Source: Lachnospiraceae bacterium UBA6403
Lineage (GTDB): Bacteria > Bacillota > Clostridia > Lachnospirales > Lachnospiraceae
DNA: 40,746 nucleotides
Direction: 5' to 3'
Assembly: GCA_002437435.1 (NCBI GenBank)
Contig: DJPV01000058.1
Coordinates: 10,380-51,125, forward strand
The stretch's first letter is position 1. Every line of letters begins with the position of its first letter. Made by a program: the position numbers and the translations under genes. Below are positions 33,940 through 40,746 of the stretch, one piece after another. The notes under the pieces are model-generated. The model was not told the origin of the DNA. It did not search any database and saw nothing but the letters and a program-made list of their open reading frames with translations.

Positions 33940-35595
33940 TTGAAGATTAAAAGAAAACAGATCGCAATGCTCATATTCATTGCGATCATAATTGTACTCA
34001 TGGTGGTAACCGGTAAAACACCGGGTGAGATCGCAGATCCGGAGAACTATCAATGTAAGACATATGCAACAATACTATCACTGCTTCCACCGGTTATCGC
34101 GATCGGTCTTGCACTGATCACAAAGGAGGTCTATACCTCGCTTCTTGCAGGTATTATTACAGGCGGATTGTTATATTCAAATTTCAATCTGGAATTAGGT
34201 ATCAATACCATGCTGTTTGATGAAAATGGTGGTATGATCTCGAAGCTTTCAGATTCAGGAAATGCAGGTATTCTGGTATTCCTTGTTATGCTTGGTATTC
34301 TGGTATCTCTGTTAAACAAAGCCGGCGGTTCGGCAGCATTTGGGAAATGGGCATCCAAACATATCAAGACAAGGATCGGTGCACAGTTATCGGTTATGGT
34401 TCTTGGAATCCTGATTTTTGTAGATGATTATTTTAACTGTCTGACCGTAGGAAGTGTTCTTCGTCCGGTAACAGACCGTCATAAAGTATCAAGAGCAAAA
34501 TTATCATATATTATTGATGCTACAGCAGCACCGGTGTGTATCATAGCGCCGATCAGTTCATGGGCTGCTGCTGTCACATCATCCGTACCGGAGGATGCAG
34601 GAATTAACGGATTTGCAGTATTTATCCAGACGATTCCATATAACCTGTATGCGATCCTCACACTGGTCATGGTGCTTGGAGTAACAGTTCTTCGTGTTGA
34701 TTTCGGTCCGATGAAGAAGCATGAAATGAATGCGATCGCAGGTGATCTGTTCACAACACCGGGAAGACCGTATGAAGATAATGAAGAAGAAATATTAAAA
34801 GAAAATGCACATGTGCTGGATCTGATCCTGCCGGTTGTTGTACTGATCATAAGCTGTATCATTGCAATGGTATATACAGGCGGATTCTTCAGCGGAACAT
34901 CATTTGTAGATGCATTTGCAAATTCATCCGCATCGGTTGGTCTGGTGCTTGGCGGTACAGTTACACTGGTATTCACATTTATTTATTTCATGCTGCGTGA
35001 TACCTTATCCTTCCAGGAATTTACAGAATGTATACCGGAAGGCTTTAAATCAATGATCGCACCGATCCTGATTCTGACAATGGCATGGACACTTTCCGGT
35101 ATGACGAATCTCCTTGGTGCAAAGGTATATGTAGCTGATCTGGTATCCAGATCTGCAGGTTCTATGCAGGGCTTCCTCCCAATGATCATATTCATTGTTG
35201 CAGCATTACTTGCATTTGCAACCGGAACTTCATGGGGAACCTTCAGCATCCTGATCCCGATCGTGATCGGAGTATTCCCATCCGGACAGATGATGGTAAT
35301 CTCTATTGCATCCTGTCTTGCAGGTGCTGTATGTGGTGACCACTGCTCCCCAATCTCAGATACAACGATTATGGCATCTGCCGGCGGACACTGTGAGCAT
35401 GTAAACCATGTATCCACACAGCTCCCATATGCGCTTGTTGTAGCTGCTGTATGTATGGTTGGATATCTGCTGATCGGAATTCTTCAGGCTGTAAAGCTTG
35501 CCACACTTTCATGGCTTGCTCTCCCGGTCTGTATCATATTATTATTCGCCGTCCTGATGCTTATTCGTGCAAAAACCGGACGCGAAGATATTTAA
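33940..35595 (+). CDS. NhaC-family Na+/H+ antiporter
   Basis: A 551-aa membrane protein with about 12 TMs. The start is TTG at 33940 (LKIKRKQIAML), with GGAGGAG 5 nt upstream; the longer ATG at 33832 would add an unconserved tail. Family landmarks: LVFLVMLGILVSLLNKAGG, GILIFVDDYFNCLTVGSVLRP, CIIAPISSWAA, FATGTSWGTFSILIPI, and CGDHCSPISDTTIM. It exchanges Na+ (or organic substrate, as in malate/lactate antiporters of this family) for H+. No palindrome or promoter was resolved in the ~130 nt upstream. Element B begins directly after its stop and ends with a T-run that may terminate it. Confidence 0.93.
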   Translation: MKIKRKQIAMLIFIAIIIVLMVVTGKTPGEIADPENYQCKTYATILSLLPPVIAIGLALITKEVYTSLLAGIITGGLLYSNFNLELGINTMLFDENGGMISKLSDSGNAGILVFLVMLGILVSLLNKAGGSAAFGKWASKHIKTRIGAQLSVMVLGILIFVDDYFNCLTVGSVLRPVTDRHKVSRAKLSYIIDATAAPVCIIAPISSWAAAVTSSVPEDAGINGFAVFIQTIPYNLYAILTLVMVLGVTVLRVDFGPMKKHEMNAIAGDLFTTPGRPYEDNEEEILKENAHVLDLILPVVVLIISCIIAMVYTGGFFSGTSFVDAFANSSASVGLVLGGTVTLVFTFIYFMLRDTLSFQEFTECIPEGFKSMIAPILILTMAWTLSGMTNLLGAKVYVADLVSRSAGSMQGFLPMIIFIVAALLAFATGTSWGTFSILIPIVIGVFPSGQMMVISIASCLAGAVCGDHCSPISDTTIMASAGGHCEHVNHVSTQLPYALVVAAVCMVGYLLIGILQAVKLATLSWLALPVCIILLFAVLMLIRAKTGREDI

Positions 35596-35596
35596 T

Positions 35597-35799
35597 AAAA
35601 AAGGAAGATGACATTGTCTATTATTACGCAAGACACTTTCGTTCTATCCTCGATGTAACGGTACATAAGGCAGCAAAGTACGCTGCCTAAGTACCGACAC
35701 GAGTAACTGAGACCTTAGCGAAGCTATGCTGAGGTTAGTTCGAAGTTACACAGAGTGGATAGGCTTGCTTCATAATAGCAATGCCATCTTCCTTTTTTT
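35597..35799 (+). ncRNA. Palindromic element B (structured core, terminator-like end)
   Basis: It starts 1 nt after the antiporter stop. Arms 35597-35635 and 35764-35799 pair as GGAAGATG/CATCTTCC, CATTG/CAATG, TATTAT/ATAATA and GCAAG/CTTGC, then CTATCC/GGATAG further in. The core carries hairpin 1, CGGTAC/GTACCG with upper stem GGCAGC/GCTGCC, then hairpin 2 sharing ACTGAGACCTTA and GGTTAGTTCGAAGTTACAC with element A. The 3' arm ends in TTTTTTT, so the whole element could act as a large terminator. No protein-coding potential. Confidence 0.6.
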
Positions 35800-36011
35800 A
35801 CACAATATCAGGCTATGTCGGTACTTAGAGCAAAAATGGGAAATGGTATCACTGTTATGTAGCAAGCCTTTAGGGGCGCCGGTTCTTAGTGAGTCGCCAT
35901 AGGCGAGGAGCTTAGCACCGCTGCGTTGGAATAGAGTGCAAGCGACTTGCGAAATAATATGTGATGCTATTTCCCATTTTGTTATAGGTGCCACTGGTTT
36001 GTTGTGTAAAA
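35796..36011 (+). ncRNA. Palindromic element C, abutting element B
   Basis: Arms pair as TTTTACACAA/TTGTGTAAAA (35796-35805 with 36002-36011), AAAATGGGAAAT/ATTTCCCATTTT (35833-35844 with 35969-35980), ATCAC/GTGAT and GCAAG/CTTGC. The core has a CGGT...ACCG hairpin with inner stem TCGCC/GGCGA, and a CTTAGCACCGCTGC segment matching element A's CTTAGTACCGCTGC at 13 of 14. It lacks an obvious hairpin 2, so it is a diverged or related member. The 203 nt from 36012 to 36214 lead to the GTG of the next gene and show no other feature. Confidence 0.5.
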
Positions 36012-36214
36012 TATGACAAAAAAATTGCTTGTGCAAGAGTTGCGCACATAGTATACCATTGTGTGATTGTAAAATAATAGAGAATAGTGGAGTCATTTGT
36101 CAGAATCGTAAAAGAAAAAGCAGTCCTGTTTACAGCTTTAGCAGAAAATCCAATGTATGCGAATGTATTGTAGCGGACAGACCGCATAATAGTGTGCACA
36201 GGGAGGAGAACAAA

Positions 36215-37299
36215 GTGAAAAGTAAAATCCTTATAGTTGATGATGCTGAACTAAACAGGGAATTGTTGAAAGAGATTCTGAAAGAGGACTATGAGATTCT
36301 GGAAGCGGATAATGGAGAAATTGCATTAAAGGTGCTAGAGGAGGAGCATGAGAATATATCAGCGATTCTTCTGGATCTGATCATTCCGGTCATGGATGGA
36401 TTTGGATTGTTAAAGCTCCTGAATGAACATCATCTGATCAGTAAGATCCCGGTTCTTGTTATCAGTGGAGAGAATAGTATCCAGAATGAGCAGAAATGTT
36501 TTGATTATGGCATTTCCGACTTTATCGGAAAACCATTTAATGCGAAGCTGGTGCGTAAAAGGGTTCAGAATGCGGTAGATATTTATTCTTATAAGAATCA
36601 TCTGGAGAAGAAGGTGCAGGAGCAGACTGTGGTTCTTCAGGATGCATATCAGAAGCTCAAGGGTCAGTCAGATCTGTTAAAACGAAGACATCAGCAGATC
36701 ATAGATGTACTTGCAACGGTTGTTGAATCAAGAAATCTGGAAAGCGGTATCAACGCATAGCGTGTAAAAGGTTATACAAAGATCATGGCAGAAGCTTTCA
36801 TGAAGAAATATCCGGAGTATTGGTCTGAACGAGGAGCAGATCGATACGATCGTGCAGGCAAGTGCACTTCATGATATAGGAAAGATTACGATATCAGACA
36901 GCATTCTTCTTAAACCGGGAAAACTGACAAAAGAGGAATTTGAGGAAATGAAAAAGCATACGACACAGGGGTGTGATATATTAGATTCCATTAAGGATGG
37001 CTGGGATGAAGAAACCAGAAAGGCATGTTACGATATCTGCCGTTATCATCATGAAAGATATGACGGAAAAGGATATCCGGACGGTCTGGCAGGGGAGGAG
37101 ATCCCAATCGCAGCACAGCTCGTTTCTATCGCAGATGTATATGATGCGCTGGTAAATGAACGCTGCTACAAGAAAGCATTTCCACCGGAGGCAGCATATG
37201 ATATGATCATGAACGGGGGAATGCGGAACATTCTCACCAAAGCTTATTGAAGTATTCAAGAGCGTAAGGGCAGAGTTTGAAGAGCTTGCCAGATCTTAG
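36215..37299 (+). pseudogene. Response regulator with HD-GYP domain, multiply disrupted
   Basis: GTG 36215 follows GGGAGGAG. The intact front half is a receiver domain (ILIVDDAE; phosphoacceptor D54 in AILLDLIIPVMDG; K in IGKPFN) and a linker helix. An in-frame amber codon at 36758-36760 interrupts SRNLESGI. A 1-nt insertion-like shift near 36820 and another near 37218 follow. The HD-GYP residues remain readable in the shifted frames: ALHDIGKI, YHHERYDGKGYPDGL, and CGTFSPKLIEVF at the end, with TAG at 37297-37299. Intact relatives degrade c-di-GMP. Three separate lesions in ~500 nt indicate a decayed gene. Confidence 0.85.
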
Positions 37300-37319
37300 G
37301 AAAAGGAAATAAAAGTAAT

Positions 37320-38180
37320 ATGTTAGAAACAATGGAATCAGTCAACAGTGTAGTCAATAATTTTATATGGGGAGTTCCTGCCATGATCTGTATCATCGGT
37401 GTAGGACTGGTGTTAAGTTTTCGAACCCGGTTCTTACAGATCCGAAAATTCCCATATGCGATGAAGGTTACAATTGGACGAATGTTTCGTAAGAAGCAGG
37501 CTGCCGATGGAGCCATGACACCGTTTCAGGCAGTATGTACCGCATTGGCGGCTACTGTTGGTATCGGGAATATAGCAGGTGTTGCAGGAGCAATTGCGAT
37601 CGGTGGACCGGGTGCAGTTTTCTGGATGTGGATATCAGCACTTCTGGGTATGTGTACGAAGTTTTCCGAAGTAACTCTTGCCGTTCATTTCCGTGAGAAG
37701 AATGATAAGGGAGAATATGTCGGCGGACCAATGTATTATATCAAGAATGGATTGAAGAAGCATTGGCATTGGCTGGCATATCTGTTTGCGGCATTTGGTG
37801 TGATTACGGTATTTGGTACAGGAAATGCCACACAGGTGAATACGATCACAACAGCGATCGATTCTGCGGTATATAATTATGGAATCATTTCAAAGGATTC
37901 CGTATCAACATTAAATCTTGTTATCGGTATCGTGCTGGCAATTCTGCTTGCGTTGATCTTACTTGGTGGAATTAAGAGAATCGGACAGGTAACAGAGAGG
38001 TTAGTACCATTTATGGCACTGTTCTATGTTATTCTTGCACTTGGAGTTGTTATATTAAATCTCAACCATGTACCTGCGGTATTCTTGCTTTCCGGTGTAG
38101 TTGTGAAGCTGATCAGGGAACATTTTGATCTGGAAGCCAGGGAGAAAGCGAAGCGGGCAGAGAGCCAGACCGCTGAATAG
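37320..38180 (+). pseudogene. AGCS-family Na+/alanine symporter with internal deletion
   Basis: A 286-aa ORF where the family normally has about 450-480 aa. The N-terminal ~240 residues are canonical (VCTALAATVGIGNIAGVAGAIAIGGPGA, then VTLAVHFR, GGPMYYIKNGL, and TERLVPFMALFY). Directly after NHVPAVF, in the middle TM region, the sequence jumps to LLSGVVVKLIREHFDLEAR, which resembles the normal C-terminal end. About 150-190 residues that contain the second half of the TM bundle are missing while the frame is maintained, so transport activity is unlikely. ATG 37320 lies 20 nt after the broken HD-GYP gene. Normal Na+/alanine or glycine uptake is the family role. Confidence 0.8.
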
Positions 38181-38263
38181 AAGATTAGATTTGTGGTCGA
38201 CGTGTATTAAAAAAGCTAAATATAAAAGACTATAAAGGAAATGTGAAATTTTTCTAAAAGACA

Positions 38264-38293
38264 TTGACATTTCCTTTTTTTGCTGTCTATATT
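38264..38293 (+). promoter_or_regulatory. ftsH promoter
   Basis: Consensus TTGACA (38264-38269), an 18-nt spacer and TATATT (38288-38293). The predicted start is about 38300, just ahead of the CIRCE operator. Confidence 0.75.
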
Positions 38294-38307
38294 GTTCTAA
38301 AAGAAAT

Positions 38308-38334
38308 TTAGCACTCTATAGCTATGAGTGCTAA
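38308..38334. promoter_or_regulatory. CIRCE operator (HrcA binding site)
   Basis: A perfect TTAGCACTC-N9-GAGTGCTAA (38308-38316 and 38326-38334) in the 5' leader of ftsH. CIRCE is the established binding site of the heat-shock repressor HrcA, so ftsH here is predicted to be derepressed upon heat or protein-folding stress. No hrcA, groE or dnaK gene is in the window. Confidence 0.95.
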
Positions 38335-38377
38335 TATGTAGCAGGCACAGATATTATGCCGGAAAGAGAGGAGATAT

Positions 38378-40195
38378 ATGAAAGAAGTAAAATCACCCAA
38401 GAAGCCTTTGATCTTCTATTATGGGATCGTGCTGGTCATTCTTCTGGTTTTTAATATGTTCATTTATCCGCTTCTGATGAAGACACAGGTCAGGGAAGTT
38501 GATTATGGAACATTTATGAAGATGATCAATGAGAAAAATATTGGTGAAGTAGAGGTGGATGATTCCGAGATCATTTTCACAGACAAGGATAAGAAAACAT
38601 ACTATAAGACCGGTGCTATGGATGATCCGGGACTGACGGAACGGTTATACGATGCCGGAGCAGTATTTTCAAAAAATGTTGATGAAACGGTATCACCGGT
38701 CTGGCATTTTCTGTTGACCTTCCTGATTCCAATCATTATATTTATCGGACTGGGTCAGTATTTCAGCAAGAAGCTGATCGAGCAGGCGGGCGGCAAGAAT
38801 GCAATGTCCTTTGGAATGGGAAAGAGCAATGCCAAGGTATATGTACAGTCGACAAATGGTATCCGTTTTTCGGATGTCGCAGGAGAAGATGAAGCAAAAG
38901 AGAATCTGGCAGAGATCGTTGATTATCTGCATAATCCTGCGAAGTACACAGATGTTGGTGCTTCGATGCCAAAAGGTGTCCTGTTAGTAGGTCCTCCGGG
39001 AACCGGTAAAACAATGCTTGCAAAGGCAGTTGCAGGAGAATCCAATGTGCCGTTCTTCTCGATGTCCGGTTCGGAATTCGTAGAAATGTTTGTAGGTATG
39101 GGAGCGTCCAAGGTCAGAGATCTGTTCAAACAGGCGAAGGAAAAAGCTCCATGTATCGTATTTATAGATGAGATCGATGCGATCGGCAAGAAGCGTGACG
39201 GACAGATCGGTGGAAACGATGAAAGAGAACAGACCTTAAATCAGCTCCTTACTGAGATGGATGGTTTTGAAGGAAACAACGGTGTTATCATTCTGGCGGC
39301 AACAAACCGGCCGGAGTCACTGGATCCCGCACTTACCCGTCCGGGTCGATTCGACCGTAGAGTTCCGGTTGAACTTCCGGATCTGAAAGGCAGGGAAGCG
39401 ATTCTTCAGGTACATGCAAGAAAGATCAAGGTTTCGGATGATGTGGATTTCCATACGATCGCAAGAATGGCGGCAGGAGCTTCCGGCGCAGAGCTTGCAA
39501 ATATTGTAAATGAAGCAGCCTTAAGAACCGTTCGTGCAGGCAGAACGATCGTTACAGAAGCAGATCTCGAGGAGAGCGTAGAGGTAGTCATTGCAGGATA
39601 TCAGAAGAAGAATGCAGTTTTGTCGGATAAAGAAAAACATGTGGTTGCCTATCATGAGATCGGACATGCACTCGTTGCAGCCATGCAGTCACATTCAGCA
39701 CCGGTACAGAAGATCACGATCATTCCGAGAACCTCCGGTGCACTCGGCTATACCATGCAGGTAGAACAGGGAGACAAATATCTGCTTACAAAAGAAGAAC
39801 TGGAAAATAAGATCGCAACCTTTACCGGCGGACGTGCAGCGGAGGAAGTAGTATTTGGCGAGGTTACGACCGGAGCGTCGAATGATATCGAGCAGGCAAC
39901 GAAGATCGCGCGGGCAATGATCACCCAGTATGGTATGAACGATGACTTTGATATGGTTGCGATGGCGACAAGAAATAATCAGTATCTTGGTGGAGATACA
40001 TCTCTTACCTGTTCACCGGAAACCCAGCGTGAGATCGACCGTAAGGTTGTAGAACTGGTGAAGATTCAGCATGAAAAAGCACGTAAGATCTTAGAGGAGA
40101 ACCATGAGAAACTGGATGAACTGGCAGCCTTCTTATATGAAAAGGAGACGATAACAGGCGAAGAGTTTATGAACATTTTGCAGGATAAGAGGTGA
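38378..40195 (+). CDS. ftsH: ATP-dependent zinc metalloprotease FtsH
   Basis: A 605-aa membrane protease that degrades misfolded membrane and regulatory proteins. Two N-terminal TMs (about 10-30 and 108-128) flank a short extracytoplasmic domain. AAA module: Walker A GPPGTGKT, pore FVEMFVGMG, Walker [12 protein letters not shown], and the SRH ending in RPGRFDRR. The M41 zinc protease has the HEIGH motif with a downstream Asp. Length is normal. ATG 38378 follows GAGAGGAG. It is transcribed from a TTGACA promoter with a CIRCE operator, so heat-inducible. The HdeD-like gene starts 6 nt after its stop, forming an operon. Confidence 0.97.
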   Translation: MKEVKSPKKPLIFYYGIVLVILLVFNMFIYPLLMKTQVREVDYGTFMKMINEKNIGEVEVDDSEIIFTDKDKKTYYKTGAMDDPGLTERLYDAGAVFSKNVDETVSPVWHFLLTFLIPIIIFIGLGQYFSKKLIEQAGGKNAMSFGMGKSNAKVYVQSTNGIRFSDVAGEDEAKENLAEIVDYLHNPAKYTDVGASMPKGVLLVGPPGTGKTMLAKAVAGESNVPFFSMSGSEFVEMFVGMGASKVRDLFKQAKEKAPCIVFIDEIDAIGKKRDGQIGGNDEREQTLNQLLTEMDGFEGNNGVIILAATNRPESLDPALTRPGRFDRRVPVELPDLKGREAILQVHARKIKVSDDVDFHTIARMAAGASGAELANIVNEAALRTVRAGRTIVTEADLEESVEVVIAGYQKKNAVLSDKEKHVVAYHEIGHALVAAMQSHSAPVQKITIIPRTSGALGYTMQVEQGDKYLLTKEELENKIATFTGGRAAEEVVFGEVTTGASNDIEQATKIARAMITQYGMNDDFDMVAMATRNNQYLGGDTSLTCSPETQREIDRKVVELVKIQHEKARKILEENHEKLDELAAFLYEKETITGEEFMNILQDKR

Positions 40196-40200
40196 GAATT

Positions 40201-40743
40201 ATGAGAAATCGAACAGGATTTGGCTGGATGGAGCTGATACTTGGAATCATACTCACTATATTTGGCATCTTTACGATGATCCGTCCGGAAAGCATGATGA
40301 ACAGTATTGTGATCTGCTATGGAATCGTGGCAGCTGTCAGTGGAATAGCAGATATCGTATTCTATGTAAAGATGGAACGGCATATGGGGTTTGTTCCGAC
40401 CATATCCCTGACCTCTGGTATCTTAAGTACCCTGCTTGGTATGATGTTGATCCTCTGCCCGGGAGCGGTACAGCGTCTGGTAATCTGGCTCTTTGCACTC
40501 TGGATCATCATGCACAGTATATCCAGACTGTCACATATCAGTACCGTACGGTATTTTGCAGGAAACAGCTTCGGACTCGTATCCCTGTTGTTGAACATTG
40601 TCGGTATCGTGATCGGTGTTATACTTCTGATAGAACCGGTTACGGCAGTTGTCGCATTTGGCTATCTGATCGGGCTGTATCTGATCGTGCTTGGAATCGA
40701 CAGCATCGCATCGGCACTCAGTAAAATGGGTTCGGACTGGTAG
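40201..40743 (+). CDS. HdeD/DUF308 family membrane protein
   Basis: A 180-aa membrane protein with about six short TM helices (for example MELILGIILTIFGIFTMI, VIGVILLIEPVTAVVAFGYLIGLYLIVLGI), each with a Gly-rich turn, as in the DUF308/HdeD acid-resistance family. ATG 40201 has an AGAGGTGA site that overlaps the ftsH stop; the in-frame GTG 40192 is less likely. Downstream of ftsH in one transcript, it may share the stress response. The stop codon lies at 40741-40743, at the window edge, so it is complete. Confidence 0.85.
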   Translation: MRNRTGFGWMELILGIILTIFGIFTMIRPESMMNSIVICYGIVAAVSGIADIVFYVKMERHMGFVPTISLTSGILSTLLGMMLILCPGAVQRLVIWLFALWIIMHSISRLSHISTVRYFAGNSFGLVSLLLNIVGIVIGVILLIEPVTAVVAFGYLIGLYLIVLGIDSIASALSKMGSDW

Positions 40744-40746
40744 ATA

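Noticed and set aside
34479..35417. Two minus-strand ORFs (165 and 144 codons) inside the NhaC antiporter gene
   Set aside because: Shadow frames opposite a clearly conserved membrane protein; no start signals or domain patterns.
35597..36011. Insertion sequence or integron-like element
   Set aside because: The inverted repeats are paired within elements of about 200 bp with no transposase ORF and no visible target-site duplication; a structured RNA or non-autonomous palindrome fits better.

Overview
This window looks like a chromosomal segment from a gut Lachnospiraceae bacterium (Bacillota, Clostridia; Coprococcus/Roseburia-like, genus not determinable here). The reasons are moderately low GC, AGGAGG-type ribosome binding sites with frequent TTG/GTG starts, YesM/YesN and GHKL/LytTR two-component systems, a CIRCE heat-shock operator, and many short Clostridia-type families. 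There are no rRNA or tRNA genes, no CRISPR array, no intact insertion sequence and no phage genes.

Layout. 1-3.6 kb: an FtsX/MacB-type ABC exporter pair with a TetR regulator. 3.6-5.6 kb (minus strand): an AgrC/AgrA-like pair whose LytTR regulator is intact but whose GHKL kinase carries two frameshifts; a 21-bp-spaced direct repeat sits upstream. 5.9 kb: a 66-aa FTR-like iron-sulfur miniprotein. 6.2-16.7 kb: a galactose/glucose-type module. The transporter is mglB-mglA-mglC, followed by a terminator and a sensing operon of YesN-like regulator, YesM-like kinase and two membrane-attached sugar-binding proteins. The binding proteins presumably feed sugar occupancy to the kinase, and the regulator presumably activates the mgl promoter, which has a poor -35 box next to a 21-bp direct repeat.

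16.8-24.2 kb: housekeeping and hypothetical genes (DUF1846, CobW-like GTPase, ABC-F, YgjP-like metalloprotease, GNAT), with a decayed toxin-antitoxin pair. 24.4-33.8 kb: a broken Rpn-type nuclease gene, a GH32 fructosidase, a probable small RNA, exonuclease III, a Lon-like AAA ATPase, a HAD phosphatase, a frameshifted C69 dipeptidase, an SNF-type transporter and an SseB-like protein. 33.9-40.7 kb: an NhaC antiporter, two tandem palindromic elements, a badly decayed response-regulator/HD-GYP gene, an internally deleted AGCS symporter, CIRCE-controlled ftsH and an HdeD-like membrane protein.

Main points of interest. (1) The MglB encoded at 6283-7548 appears to be a natural circular permutant: the segment that normally begins the sugar-binding fold lies at its C-terminus, while the second MglB homologue in the window (15621-16661) has the normal order. 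(2) The MglC permease has a ~200-residue charged, helical N-terminal extension. (3) Three intergenic palindromic elements (20313-20584, 35597-35799, 35796-36011) have locus-specific complementary arms around a related structured core, which suggests an undescribed structured RNA or mobile palindrome family; one appears to form the whole 5' leader of the cobW-like gene. (4) A ~108-nt RNA with its own promoter and terminator precedes exonuclease III. Several genes carry frameshifts, a nonsense codon or internal deletions. Some single-base lesions could be sequencing errors; the deletions and the nonsense codon are less easily explained that way.
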